Source: an uncultured Chromatiales bacterium
GTDB lineage: Bacteria; Pseudomonadota; Gammaproteobacteria; Steroidobacterales; BM003
NCBI GenBank assembly: GCA_937128475.1
Contig: CAKZML010000122.1
Span: 1 to 48,299, forward strand
Direction: 5' to 3'
Length of the DNA stretch: 48,299 nt
Shown here: positions 35,173 to 42,937 of the stretch, in pieces
Layout: each line of letters begins with the position of its first letter
How positions within the stretch are numbered: position 1 is the stretch's first letter
Notes under the pieces: generated by a model
Told to the model about the DNA's origin: nothing
Seen by the model: the letters and a program-made list of their open reading frames with translations, nothing else
Databases searched by the model: none
Program-made: the position numbers and the translations under genes

Positions 35173-36345
35173 ATGGCTCCCTCAAGCACAATTAATCCCA
35201 TGGACTTTTTTAACCTCCGTTCTGAGTTAAGCGATGAAGAACAGATGGTCCAGGACACCGTGGCGCGCATGGTGGACGAGAAGGTCTTACCGGTAATTCG
35301 CGAGTGCTTCGAGGAACATCGCTTTCCTGCCGAACTGGTCAAGGAACTGGCTGACCTGGGACTGCTGGGCAGCTCCATTGAAGGCTATGACTGCGCAGGT
35401 CTGAACGGCGTGTCCTACGGCCTGATCTGCCAGGAACTGGAGCGTGGCGACAGCGGCCTGCGCTCGTTTGTCTCCGTGCAGTCCAGCCTGTGCATGTACC
35501 CGATTCACGCCTTCGGCTCTGAAGAGCAGAAGCAGCGCTGGTTGCCCCCCATGGCCCGCGGCGAAGCCATTGGCTGCTTCGGCCTGACCGAGCCCCACGG
35601 TGGTTCCGACCCGTCAAACATGAAGACCCATGCGAAACGCGATGGCGATGACTGGATCATCAACGGCGCCAAGATGTGGATCACCAATGCCACGGTGGCA
35701 GACATCGCCGTGGTCTGGGCCCAGACCGACGAAGGCGTTCGTGGCTTCCTGGTCGAAAAAGGAACCCCCGGCTACGAGGCGCCTGAAATCAAACGCAAGT
35801 TCTCGCTGCGCGCCTCGGTGACCTCCAGCCAGTTCTTCGATAACGTGCGTGTGCCCAAGGAAAACATGCTGCCCGGCGTGGTTGGCCTTAAGGGCCCCCT
35901 GAGCTGCCTTACCCAGGCTCGCTACGGCATTGCCTGGGGCGCTATCGGTGCAGCACAGGCCTGCCTGGACGAAGTACTCAAGTACACCCAGGACCGGGTC
36001 CTGTTTGGCCGTCCGCTGGACCACACCCAGACCATCCAGATCCGCATGGCAGAAATGAGCCGCAAGATCACCCTGGCACAGATGATGGCGCTGCGCCTGG
36101 GTCGTATGAAGGATGCAGGAACCATGCAGCCCTCCCACGTTTCCATGGCCAAGTGGAACAACGTACGCATGGCCCTGGATATCGCACGCGATGCCCGTGA
36201 CATCCTGGGTGGAGCCGGTATCAGCGCCGAGTACTGCCCGATTCGTCATGCCCTGAACCTGGAAAGCGTGATTACCTACGAAGGTACCGAGACGGTACAC
36301 AAACTGGTGATCGGCAAAGAACTGACGGGTCACAACGCATTCTGA
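35173..36345 (+). CDS. gcdH: Glutaryl-CoA dehydrogenase
   Basis: 390 aa. FAD enzyme converting glutaryl-CoA to crotonyl-CoA with decarboxylation, in lysine, hydroxylysine and tryptophan breakdown. Seen: an acyl-CoA dehydrogenase fold with YGLICQELERGDSGLRS, CFGLTEPHGGSDPS, WITNATVAD, KFSLRASVT, ARYGIAWGAIGA and the catalytic base Glu370 in ITYEGTE. The match to the human enzyme, as I recall it, runs along the whole chain and is far closer than to other acyl-CoA dehydrogenases; Arg in SLRAS and the YGIAWG run are typical. AGGAG precedes the ATG. The MATE gene follows 31 bp later. Confidence 0.93.
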   Translation: MAPSSTINPMDFFNLRSELSDEEQMVQDTVARMVDEKVLPVIRECFEEHRFPAELVKELADLGLLGSSIEGYDCAGLNGVSYGLICQELERGDSGLRSFVSVQSSLCMYPIHAFGSEEQKQRWLPPMARGEAIGCFGLTEPHGGSDPSNMKTHAKRDGDDWIINGAKMWITNATVADIAVVWAQTDEGVRGFLVEKGTPGYEAPEIKRKFSLRASVTSSQFFDNVRVPKENMLPGVVGLKGPLSCLTQARYGIAWGAIGAAQACLDEVLKYTQDRVLFGRPLDHTQTIQIRMAEMSRKITLAQMMALRLGRMKDAGTMQPSHVSMAKWNNVRMALDIARDARDILGGAGISAEYCPIRHALNLESVITYEGTETVHKLVIGKELTGHNAF

Positions 36346-36358
36346 TAAACGGCCGACT

Positions 36359-36376
36359 GTCCGGCACACGCCGGAC
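36359..36376 (+). promoter_or_regulatory. Perfect hairpin abutting the GTG start of the MATE gene
   Basis: GTCCGGC-ACAC-GCCGGAC, a perfect 7-bp stem whose last base is next to the GTG at 36377. It occupies the place where a Shine-Dalgarno site would be, and no AGGAG-like sequence is visible. There is no T run, so it is not a standard terminator. Confidence 0.6.
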
Positions 36377-37702
36377 GTGAACCCGTACTCCCACAGACAA
36401 GTGGCGCGGATTGCCGCGCCACTGATTATCAGCAACGCCACGGTGCCCCTGCTGGGCGCCGTGGACACTGCGGTCATGGGGCATCTCGATGCCCCCGACT
36501 ACCTGGCCGCGGTGGCCGTGGGCTCCACCTTGTTCAGCATCCTCTACCTGGGCTTCAATTTCCTGCGCATGGGCACCACCGGACTGGCCGCCCAGGCATT
36601 CGGCCGCGCCCAGAATTCCGAATTGCGAACCGTACTCGGCCAGGGTTTTCTTAGCGCCCTGGTTCTTAGCCTTGCCCTCATCCTGCTCCAGGGTTTGCTC
36701 GGCTCTGCGGGCCTGACGCTGATCGGGGCCGATGGTTTCGTGGAGAAACTCGCCCAGACCTATTTCGACATCCGCATCTGGAGTGCTCCGGCCACCCTGT
36801 GCAACTTCGTCCTGCTGGGCTGGTTCATCGGCATGCAGAACGGGCGGGCGCCGCTGATCCTGCTGGTGGTCATAACCAGCGTGAACATCCTGTTGGACCT
36901 GGTGTTTGTAGTAGGCATGGGCATGGAAACCGACGGGGTGGCCCTGGCCTCCGCCCTGGCTGAATACATCGGACTGGTGTGCGGACTCGCCCTGCTTCGA
37001 CCTATCCTGCGCGACAACCCCGGCACCTGGCAGCGCGAGCAGATACTCGATCTTGGGCGTTTCCGGAAACTGCTGTCGGTGAACACCAATCTAATGATCA
37101 GGACCATGTCCCTGCTATTCACGTTTTTCTTTATCACCGCCCAGGGCATGCGCATGGGTCCGGCGATCCTGGCAGCCAACGCGGTGCTGTTGAACTTCCA
37201 ACACATCACCGCCTACCTGCTCGATGGCCTGGCCAACGCAGCGGAGGCCCTGGTAGGCAGAGCCGTGGGGGAGGGCAGTGAGGCCGGCCTGGATCAAGCT
37301 GTGCGCGTCTCCCTGCAGTGGTCGCTGGCGGTTGCACTGTGCTTCAGCGTGATTTACCTGTTGCTGGGCGATGCGCTGGTTAATTTGCTGACGGGTCTGC
37401 CGGAGATTCGCCAGGTGGCTGGCGAATACCTGCCATGGATGATCCTGTCGCCGCTGATCTCGGTGTGGAGCTTCCTGTTTGACGGCGTCTACGTGGGCGC
37501 AACACGCGCAAAGGAAATGCGTAACACCATGCTCGTCTCCACTTTCCTGGTGTTCTTACCTGCCTGGTATTTCACCCAGGGCATGCAAAACCATGGACTG
37601 TGGCTGGCCTTCACCCTGTTCATGGCTGCCAGGGGTTTGACCATGGGCTGGATGTACCGACGCATGCGTGCCAGCGGAGAGTTGCTGAACAGCAACGGAT
37701 AA
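36377..37702 (+). CDS. MATE family efflux transporter, DinF type
   Basis: 441 aa from the GTG at 36377. A cation-coupled multidrug or metabolite exporter with 12 predicted TM segments. Seen: IAAPLIISNATVPLLGAVDTAVMGHL near the N terminus and FLRMGTTGLAAQAFG, the signature of the DinF branch, repeated in part in the second half (LLDGLANAAEALVGRAVG). No ATG keeps the conserved N terminus, so the GTG is chosen although no Shine-Dalgarno site is visible. The hairpin directly before it suggests coupling to gcdH translation or structured control. Confidence 0.9.
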   Translation: MNPYSHRQVARIAAPLIISNATVPLLGAVDTAVMGHLDAPDYLAAVAVGSTLFSILYLGFNFLRMGTTGLAAQAFGRAQNSELRTVLGQGFLSALVLSLALILLQGLLGSAGLTLIGADGFVEKLAQTYFDIRIWSAPATLCNFVLLGWFIGMQNGRAPLILLVVITSVNILLDLVFVVGMGMETDGVALASALAEYIGLVCGLALLRPILRDNPGTWQREQILDLGRFRKLLSVNTNLMIRTMSLLFTFFFITAQGMRMGPAILAANAVLLNFQHITAYLLDGLANAAEALVGRAVGEGSEAGLDQAVRVSLQWSLAVALCFSVIYLLLGDALVNLLTGLPEIRQVAGEYLPWMILSPLISVWSFLFDGVYVGATRAKEMRNTMLVSTFLVFLPAWYFTQGMQNHGLWLAFTLFMAARGLTMGWMYRRMRASGELLNSNG

Positions 37703-37738
37703 ATCCAACGCCGCTTCCGGGCCAGACTTTTAGCGGAC

Positions 37739-37775
37739 AAAAAAAACCGGGCGGACCTTTCGATCCGCCCGGCTT
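37739..37775. terminator. Terminator between the MATE and multiheme cytochrome genes
   Basis: CCGGGCGGA (37747-37755) pairs with TCCGCCCGG (37764-37772). Read on the minus strand it is followed by eight T residues, so it ends the cytochrome transcript efficiently. On the + strand the T run is weak. Confidence 0.88.
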
Positions 37776-37787
37776 CTACACTCTTTA

Positions 37788-39197
37788 TCAGGGGTTCAGA
37801 ATTTCCAGAATCTCTGAATCCACTTCTTCGTCAGCCAGCAAGGTATGGCAGGTATCGCACTTACGCGTGATGCGATCTCCGTCTTCAGTCTTGTGCTTAC
37901 GATCATGGCAACGGAAGCAACCGGGTGTTTCCTGGTGACCAATGTGGTTCGGGTAGGTACCCCAATCCACCTTCATCGCCGGGAACACGTTGGAGGTATA
38001 AATCTCCACCAGTTCATTTCCTGCCGCGCTCAAGGCATCGGCCCTGGATGCAGCCAGTTCGGGATACTCGGCAGTATAGAAAGCCATCAGGCCAGCTGGA
38101 ATTTCTTCCGTAGCCTGCACATGACTCTCGTAACCGACCTGCAGCAAACGCATGGATTCGCGCTTGATAAACGGCAGGTCCTTGGCAATGTCGCCACTGG
38201 CCATGGCCAGATCAACTTCCTCACCAGGCATTTTGTACTGGTGAGACGGACGGTTATGGCAATCCACGCAATCCATGGTGCGCCATTCCTGAGCCTCTTC
38301 CGGTACTTCGCCAGCCAGGTAGGTCTTGACGGTGCCATCCGCAGCGGTGAGTTCGATGTCGTAGATGTTTTCCCTGGCGTCATCTGAACGATAGCGAATC
38401 TGCACATCAGGATTTACGTGCCAATGGATACCCGAGTTTTCACGCCCGGCAAGGCCACCAACTCGCAACAACACTGCAGTCTGGGCTGCGGTATTGACTT
38501 CATCTTCCGCATAAACAGTCTTGACCTTCAGCAGGTCGCCAACATGGTTCGTCGGCCAATGGCACTGTTCGCAGGTTTCACGTGCAGGACGAAGGTTATG
38601 GATAGGCGTGGGAATCGGCTTGGGATAGATATCCAGCGATACCGCAATCAACTGCCATGAACCGGAAATCTTTGACTTCACAAACCAGTCAGCGCCCGGA
38701 CCAATGTGGCAATCCGCACAAGGAACCCGTGCATGGGGAGATCTTTGGTGTGCAACGTACTCGGGCTGCATCACGGTATGGCAGACAGTTCCACAGAACT
38801 CTACCGAATCCATGATATGTACGCCCTTGTAGGTGGCTGATCCCAGGATCACGATACTGATGGTCGTAAATACCAGGAACATGATTACGTTTTTGCGCGT
38901 GCTTTCGGTATTCAGATCGAGAACCGGAAAACGTGCAACGACCTCTTCACCCTCGGCAGCAGCAGCGGCGAGGCGCTTGCGCTCGCGTGAGATGCCCAGA
39001 GGAATCAGAACCAGACCCATCATCAGGACCATGGGCAAAGCCACGAACGTGATGAGACCCAGGTAAGCTCCACCCTCAAAACCAATCTGTTGAATAACAA
39101 ACAGCGTGATGATGAGCGTGGCGCTCGCGACAACCATGGCCGTACCGGCCAGGCTGATAGTGTTACGCGTTAGCGCAGCGAAAAAGTCTTTTGCCAT
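37788..39197 (-). CDS. NapC/NirT-type inner-membrane multiheme cytochrome c (ImcH-like)
   Basis: 469 aa. Seen: three hydrophobic segments (about 15-38, 45-70, 103-122), then a periplasmic part with six haem motifs: CGTVCH (a CX3CH form), CADCH, CEQCH, CVDCH, CFRCH, CDTCH. The stretch EFCGTVCH-x-x-MQPEY, HARVPCADCHIGPGA and RPARETCEQCHWP is the NapC/NirT core. Known: related proteins (CymA, NrfH, and ImcH of Geobacter) take electrons from menaquinol and hand them to periplasmic carriers. Inferred: quinol oxidase of a respiratory chain to an external or periplasmic acceptor. AGGGG lies before the ATG. It follows the haem b/c fusion gene on the same strand with a 218-bp gap. Confidence 0.88.
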   Translation of the reverse strand: MAKDFFAALTRNTISLAGTAMVVASATLIITLFVIQQIGFEGGAYLGLITFVALPMVLMMGLVLIPLGISRERKRLAAAAAEGEEVVARFPVLDLNTESTRKNVIMFLVFTTISIVILGSATYKGVHIMDSVEFCGTVCHTVMQPEYVAHQRSPHARVPCADCHIGPGADWFVKSKISGSWQLIAVSLDIYPKPIPTPIHNLRPARETCEQCHWPTNHVGDLLKVKTVYAEDEVNTAAQTAVLLRVGGLAGRENSGIHWHVNPDVQIRYRSDDARENIYDIELTAADGTVKTYLAGEVPEEAQEWRTMDCVDCHNRPSHQYKMPGEEVDLAMASGDIAKDLPFIKRESMRLLQVGYESHVQATEEIPAGLMAFYTAEYPELAASRADALSAAGNELVEIYTSNVFPAMKVDWGTYPNHIGHQETPGCFRCHDRKHKTEDGDRITRKCDTCHTLLADEEVDSEILEILNP

Positions 39198-39315
39198 GAC
39201 TGGCCCCTATTACTCTACAGTTGAATTGCAAATATTATGAGTTAACTCTTTGTTTTTAATGCAATCCATTGCTTAACAAAGCAACCCCGCCATCTTCTAG
39301 CGGAGCCAAATAAGT

Positions 39316-39342
39316 CCCCTCCCCCCGATGAGGAGGGAGGGG
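39316..39342 (-). promoter_or_regulatory. GC-rich hairpin between the two respiratory cytochrome genes
   Basis: CCCCTCCCCCC and GGAGGGAGGGG pair over about 11 bp with one mismatch and a GATGA loop. It lies about 74 nt after the end of the upstream gene and about 119 nt before the start of the NapC/NirT-type gene. No T run follows on the minus strand, so it may be an mRNA processing or stability element rather than a full terminator. Confidence 0.5.
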
Positions 39343-39415
39343 AGCAGGGCGCTATTATCGCAGTGCATTAAGCACTTGTGACCTTCGTCTTATACATATT
39401 CCAATGCTATCAGCC

Positions 39416-41386
39416 TCAATGGCTCAGTAACGCCCAGAAAATAGCTACAGCAAGTGCCACACCTATGGAAAGTGCTGTGAACCCAAAGAAGTACACCCAG
39501 ACCATCTCTTCTTTGGTGGGCGGCTCGCAGAGAGCTTTCTCAAGCGTGCCGTTCTCCACCATCCGCTTGTATTCACGCGGACGCTCTTCCTTGAACTTCT
39601 CCAGCGGCATTCTGCCAGTAAACACCACGGGATCCATGGGGAAACTTTCAGGCCGAAGATGGGTATGGAAGAAATGGAAGACGAATATGAATCCGGTAGC
39701 CAACAAGGCTTCATCGCTATGCACGATGTAGGCCACGTTAATCACCCATCCGGGTACGAACTGGGTAAAGAAGGCCGGGATCCACAACATCAGGCCGGAC
39801 AAGCCGATGATTATAATCCCCCAGAACACCGCAAGGTAGTCAAACTTCTCCCAATACGTCCAGCGATCGCCTTCCGGACGCGGTCCCAGGTACAGGAAGT
39901 AACGCATGTTACTGCCAATATCCTTGAGATCCTGCAACTGGGGAACCATTGAATTGGGGCCCCAGAACAGATATTTCCGCTCACCGGTAACGATGCGCTT
40001 GATCAGGTGCGCGAAATGGAAGAAGGCATAACCAAAGGTACCGATGGCCGCAGCCCTATGCAGGAACCTGGCCGAGTCGATGCCCCCGAGGAAGTCCATC
40101 AGAGACTGTGCCCACGGAGCGGTATCAAACTTCAATGGCAAGCCGGTCAGCGCCAGGGTCAGGAATGTGAGCACAATCACGATATGCATCGCGATATACA
40201 GGCCGCGGAAGCGACGCACATACTGACCTTCCTGGAGACTGTTGCCGTTATTACCGTACTCACCTCGCACGGCGCCCACAGCCGCTCTTTGCAACCACAA
40301 CAAGTCGTGGATACCAAAGAACGCGAACACACTGATCAACAAGCCCATCATGAAGATATAGATGTAATAGACATAGGCATTGTCGGTGGGATCCGTCGGA
40401 TCGTTATGCATGTCTATCTGCAGGAACGCAGCAGAGACTTCTCCATGGCACTTGCCACAGGTCGCTGCACGGTTGTCGATATGCACCGTGGAATTAGGAT
40501 CGTCGACACCCAGGTTCTTGTGAGGAGAGTGGCAATCAGCACAGGTTGCTGAGGCCACCAGGCCCAGCTTGGTGAACTTGCCGTGGAAGCCTCCCCGATA
40601 AGAGCTGTACAACTCGCCATGGCAGTCCCCGCACTGGTCAGGGAAATGCAGTCTCGGTGCGTTATGGACAGGATCGTCAATGGCGTGTGAGGCATGGCAG
40701 GTAATGCATACAGGACCTTCGCCTGTTCCGGCCTTCCAGGTTTCACCGTGAGCACTCTGGTCTTTCCAGACTGTCAGAATGCCTTCATGGCACTGACCGC
40801 ACATTTCTGGCGACTTCTCATGAGAGGTAGGCGCATTGGGATCATGAATCGGAAGAATCTTGTGGGTTCCATGACAGGCGCTGCATGCGGGAGCGACATT
40901 CAGTCCCCCGATAAGCAGGCCATGACCATGAACGCTGTCCACATATCCCTGCACCAGTTCCGGCGGGTCGTCGTGGCACTTGCCACAGGTCCGCGGCTGG
41001 TGAATAGGACTAACACTCGATGTCGAGGTCGAGTTGTGGCCATTCATCCCGACAACGTGACCCTTGTCGTGGCAGTCCTGGCAACCGGGTCCATCCTTGT
41101 GGACACTCTTACTCAGCGCCCTGACAGCCATTCGGTGGCATTGGGCACAAATGTCGTCACCCATCAATTCGGCTACATCAGCCGCTTTGTGGCGCTTGGA
41201 AATTACGTTGGTATGGCAGTCCTGGCAGCCCAGTGACAAATGCGCCGTCGAGGTGACAGCAACTTCGTCATGGCACATCGCACAGTTTATGGTGGCTTCA
41301 GCAAAGGCTGTAGTAGCTGTAGCCGCCAGAACCAGCGCGGTAGCTACCCACGCAATTTGTCTGGCAATTGTCCTTGGTGTCGTCAT
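39416..41386 (-). CDS. Fused undecaheme cytochrome c / cytochrome b membrane protein (CbcL-like)
   Basis: 656 aa from the ATG at 41386, with ACGGA upstream and a Sec signal peptide (about 7-30, cleavage at AFA-EA). Seen: eleven CxxCH motifs in the first 360 residues (CAMCH, CQDCH, CAQCH, CQDCH, CGKCH, CSACH, CGQCH, CITCH, CGDCH, CADCH, CGKCH), then a C-terminal half with five or so TM helices and paired His residues (AMHIVIVLTF, FLHRAAAIG, FFHFAHLI, VFHFFHTH) fitting a di-haem b module of formate-dehydrogenase gamma type. Known: Geobacter CbcL has the same order (multihaem c, then haem b) and oxidises menaquinol for low-potential metal reduction. Inferred: the same type of role here. Confidence 0.87.
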   Translation of the reverse strand: MTTPRTIARQIAWVATALVLAATATTAFAEATINCAMCHDEVAVTSTAHLSLGCQDCHTNVISKRHKAADVAELMGDDICAQCHRMAVRALSKSVHKDGPGCQDCHDKGHVVGMNGHNSTSTSSVSPIHQPRTCGKCHDDPPELVQGYVDSVHGHGLLIGGLNVAPACSACHGTHKILPIHDPNAPTSHEKSPEMCGQCHEGILTVWKDQSAHGETWKAGTGEGPVCITCHASHAIDDPVHNAPRLHFPDQCGDCHGELYSSYRGGFHGKFTKLGLVASATCADCHSPHKNLGVDDPNSTVHIDNRAATCGKCHGEVSAAFLQIDMHNDPTDPTDNAYVYYIYIFMMGLLISVFAFFGIHDLLWLQRAAVGAVRGEYGNNGNSLQEGQYVRRFRGLYIAMHIVIVLTFLTLALTGLPLKFDTAPWAQSLMDFLGGIDSARFLHRAAAIGTFGYAFFHFAHLIKRIVTGERKYLFWGPNSMVPQLQDLKDIGSNMRYFLYLGPRPEGDRWTYWEKFDYLAVFWGIIIIGLSGLMLWIPAFFTQFVPGWVINVAYIVHSDEALLATGFIFVFHFFHTHLRPESFPMDPVVFTGRMPLEKFKEERPREYKRMVENGTLEKALCEPPTKEEMVWVYFFGFTALSIGVALAVAIFWALLSH

Positions 41387-42232
41387 AATTTTTTCCGTCC
41401 ATTGGTCCCGGCAAATGCAATTCCTTACGGAACTACTCGTCACCTCCTATGACGTAGGGTCTTCTTGTGCGGAGCAGGTCGCTAACCAATTAATTAGTCG
41501 TTTTTTTAGAATTTAAAAATTGGTCACTTAAATATGTGTGTAAATCGCGGTTTCCGCATGGAACATGCATACGGTAAACGCAACCCTGCCTCGTTCACAA
41601 AGGTCGTTTTAGGACAGACAACTTCCTGTAACAACTAGGGTTTTCCGAAGTAAAAGCGGGGCCTGTCGCAGCGCAACATAGATCCGCGGGGGCTTGTTAA
41701 GCGGTTTCTTGGGCCGATAGGGGCCCAAGGCCTTGATAATTCACGTTACGTGCACCTTAGAGGGGCTGCCAGCCCGACCCAAACTCCCCGGTCACCCGAG
41801 ATAATTTCCAGGCGAAAACCCCGCCAAATAAAGGACTGAACGGTTTTTAACCACGCTTTTTCTGTCATTTCCGGTTTGTCTGCGCAATCCAAAAGCCGGC
41901 TCGTCGCCCTGAATCCTGGTCGCCCGCCCCCCAGACCAGCAATGCCTGTGAACCCAGGCTTGCCAGGCCGGACTTCCGGCCGGGTCGTCGCAGTCACTTT
42001 TCCGGTGCCAGGGAAGGCCCCGCTCCACCTGCCTCCGATGATCCGTTGTACCTCGCCTGTTCATTGCCAGTTCCCCCATTGCGGTTGTTGAAAACACCCG
42101 CCCATTTCATCGAAAGGCTATGTCCTGGGTCGGTCGGACTCGTGACAGGCTGGAGGCAAATCATGGCGAATTATGGCAATGCCATTTTGTTCGAAACCAG
42201 GTTGCCCATTGCGTGGTATGTTTTGATCCACT
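41387..42232. other. 846-bp region without a supported gene, upstream of CbcL-like gene and pdsR
   Basis: This divergent region must hold the promoter of the haem b/c fusion gene (AT-rich at 41485-41545) and of pdsR. Seen: a perfect inverted repeat CTTGGGCC-N6-GGCCCAAG at 41708-41729. Two overlapping minus-strand open frames (41746-41997, 83 codons; 41792-42097, 101 codons) have no Shine-Dalgarno site and no recognisable motif, though the C-terminal half of the 83-codon one (AWLKTVQSFIWRGFRLEI) has a protein-like composition. It may be a decayed or very small gene. GC content is high and even in 41640-42200. Confidence 0.4.
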
Positions 42233-42937
42233 ATGAAACGCACCATCGCCATCGTTGAAGATGAACCCGCCCTGCGGGAGAACTACGCCGACGCATTCAG
42301 GCGCCAGGGCTATCGCGTCAATACCTTCCGCGACCGGCCCGAAGCCCTGGAGGCCTTCGGTTCAAGACTGCCCGACCTGGTTGTGATCGACGTGGGCCTG
42401 GGGGACGAACCGGAAGGGGGCTTCGACCTGTGCCGTGAATTACGAAGCCGCTCACCAGAACTGCCGATCATTTTCCTTACTGCCCTGGACAGTGAACTGG
42501 ATGCGATTTCCGGCCTGCGCCTTGGGGCGGACGACTACCTGACCAAGGACATCAGCCTGGCCCACCTGATTGCCAGGGTGGTTGCCCTGTTCCGCCGACT
42601 CGATGCACGACGCTCGGTCTCGGAGCAACCCCAGTTGTTACGCCAGGGCGAACTGGAAATGGACCTTGAGCGGATGAGCGCCCGCTGGCGCGAACAGCCA
42701 CTGGGACTGACCCTGACTGAATTCTGGCTGGTGCATGCATTGGCCCGGCGGCCAGGTCACGTGAAAAATCGCCAGCAATTGATGGACGCCGCCAATACCG
42801 TGCTGGACGACAGTACGGTGACCTCCCACATCAAGCGCATCAGGCGTAAATTTCAGGAACTGGATTCCGGGTTCAACGCCATCGAAACCATGTATGGCAT
42901 GGGCTACCGATGGAGCGAGGACAACATTTCCCCGTGA
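42233..42937 (+). CDS. pdsR: OmpR-family response regulator of the proteobacterial dedicated sortase type
   Basis: 234 aa. Seen: a receiver with IVEDEPALRENYADAFRRQGY, phospho-acceptor Asp53 in LVVIDVGLGD and the switch Thr/Lys in FLTALD and LTKD (about 82 and 104), then an OmpR-type winged helix (about 140-232) with LTEFWLVHALARRPGHVKNRQQLM and DDSTVTSHIKRIRRKF. The whole sequence reads like the family named proteobacterial dedicated sortase system response regulator. It overlaps the kinase gene by GTGA. Known: such pairs usually sit beside a variant sortase and an LPXTG protein in marine proteobacteria; neither is seen here. Target genes are unknown. Confidence 0.85.
   Translation: MKRTIAIVEDEPALRENYADAFRRQGYRVNTFRDRPEALEAFGSRLPDLVVIDVGLGDEPEGGFDLCRELRSRSPELPIIFLTALDSELDAISGLRLGADDYLTKDISLAHLIARVVALFRRLDARRSVSEQPQLLRQGELEMDLERMSARWREQPLGLTLTEFWLVHALARRPGHVKNRQQLMDAANTVLDDSTVTSHIKRIRRKFQELDSGFNAIETMYGMGYRWSEDNISP

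Noticed and set aside
41746-42097. Two overlapping minus-strand open frames as a small gene
   Set aside because: No Shine-Dalgarno site, no recognised motif, and the two frames compete for the same DNA; kept only as a note in the gap entry.
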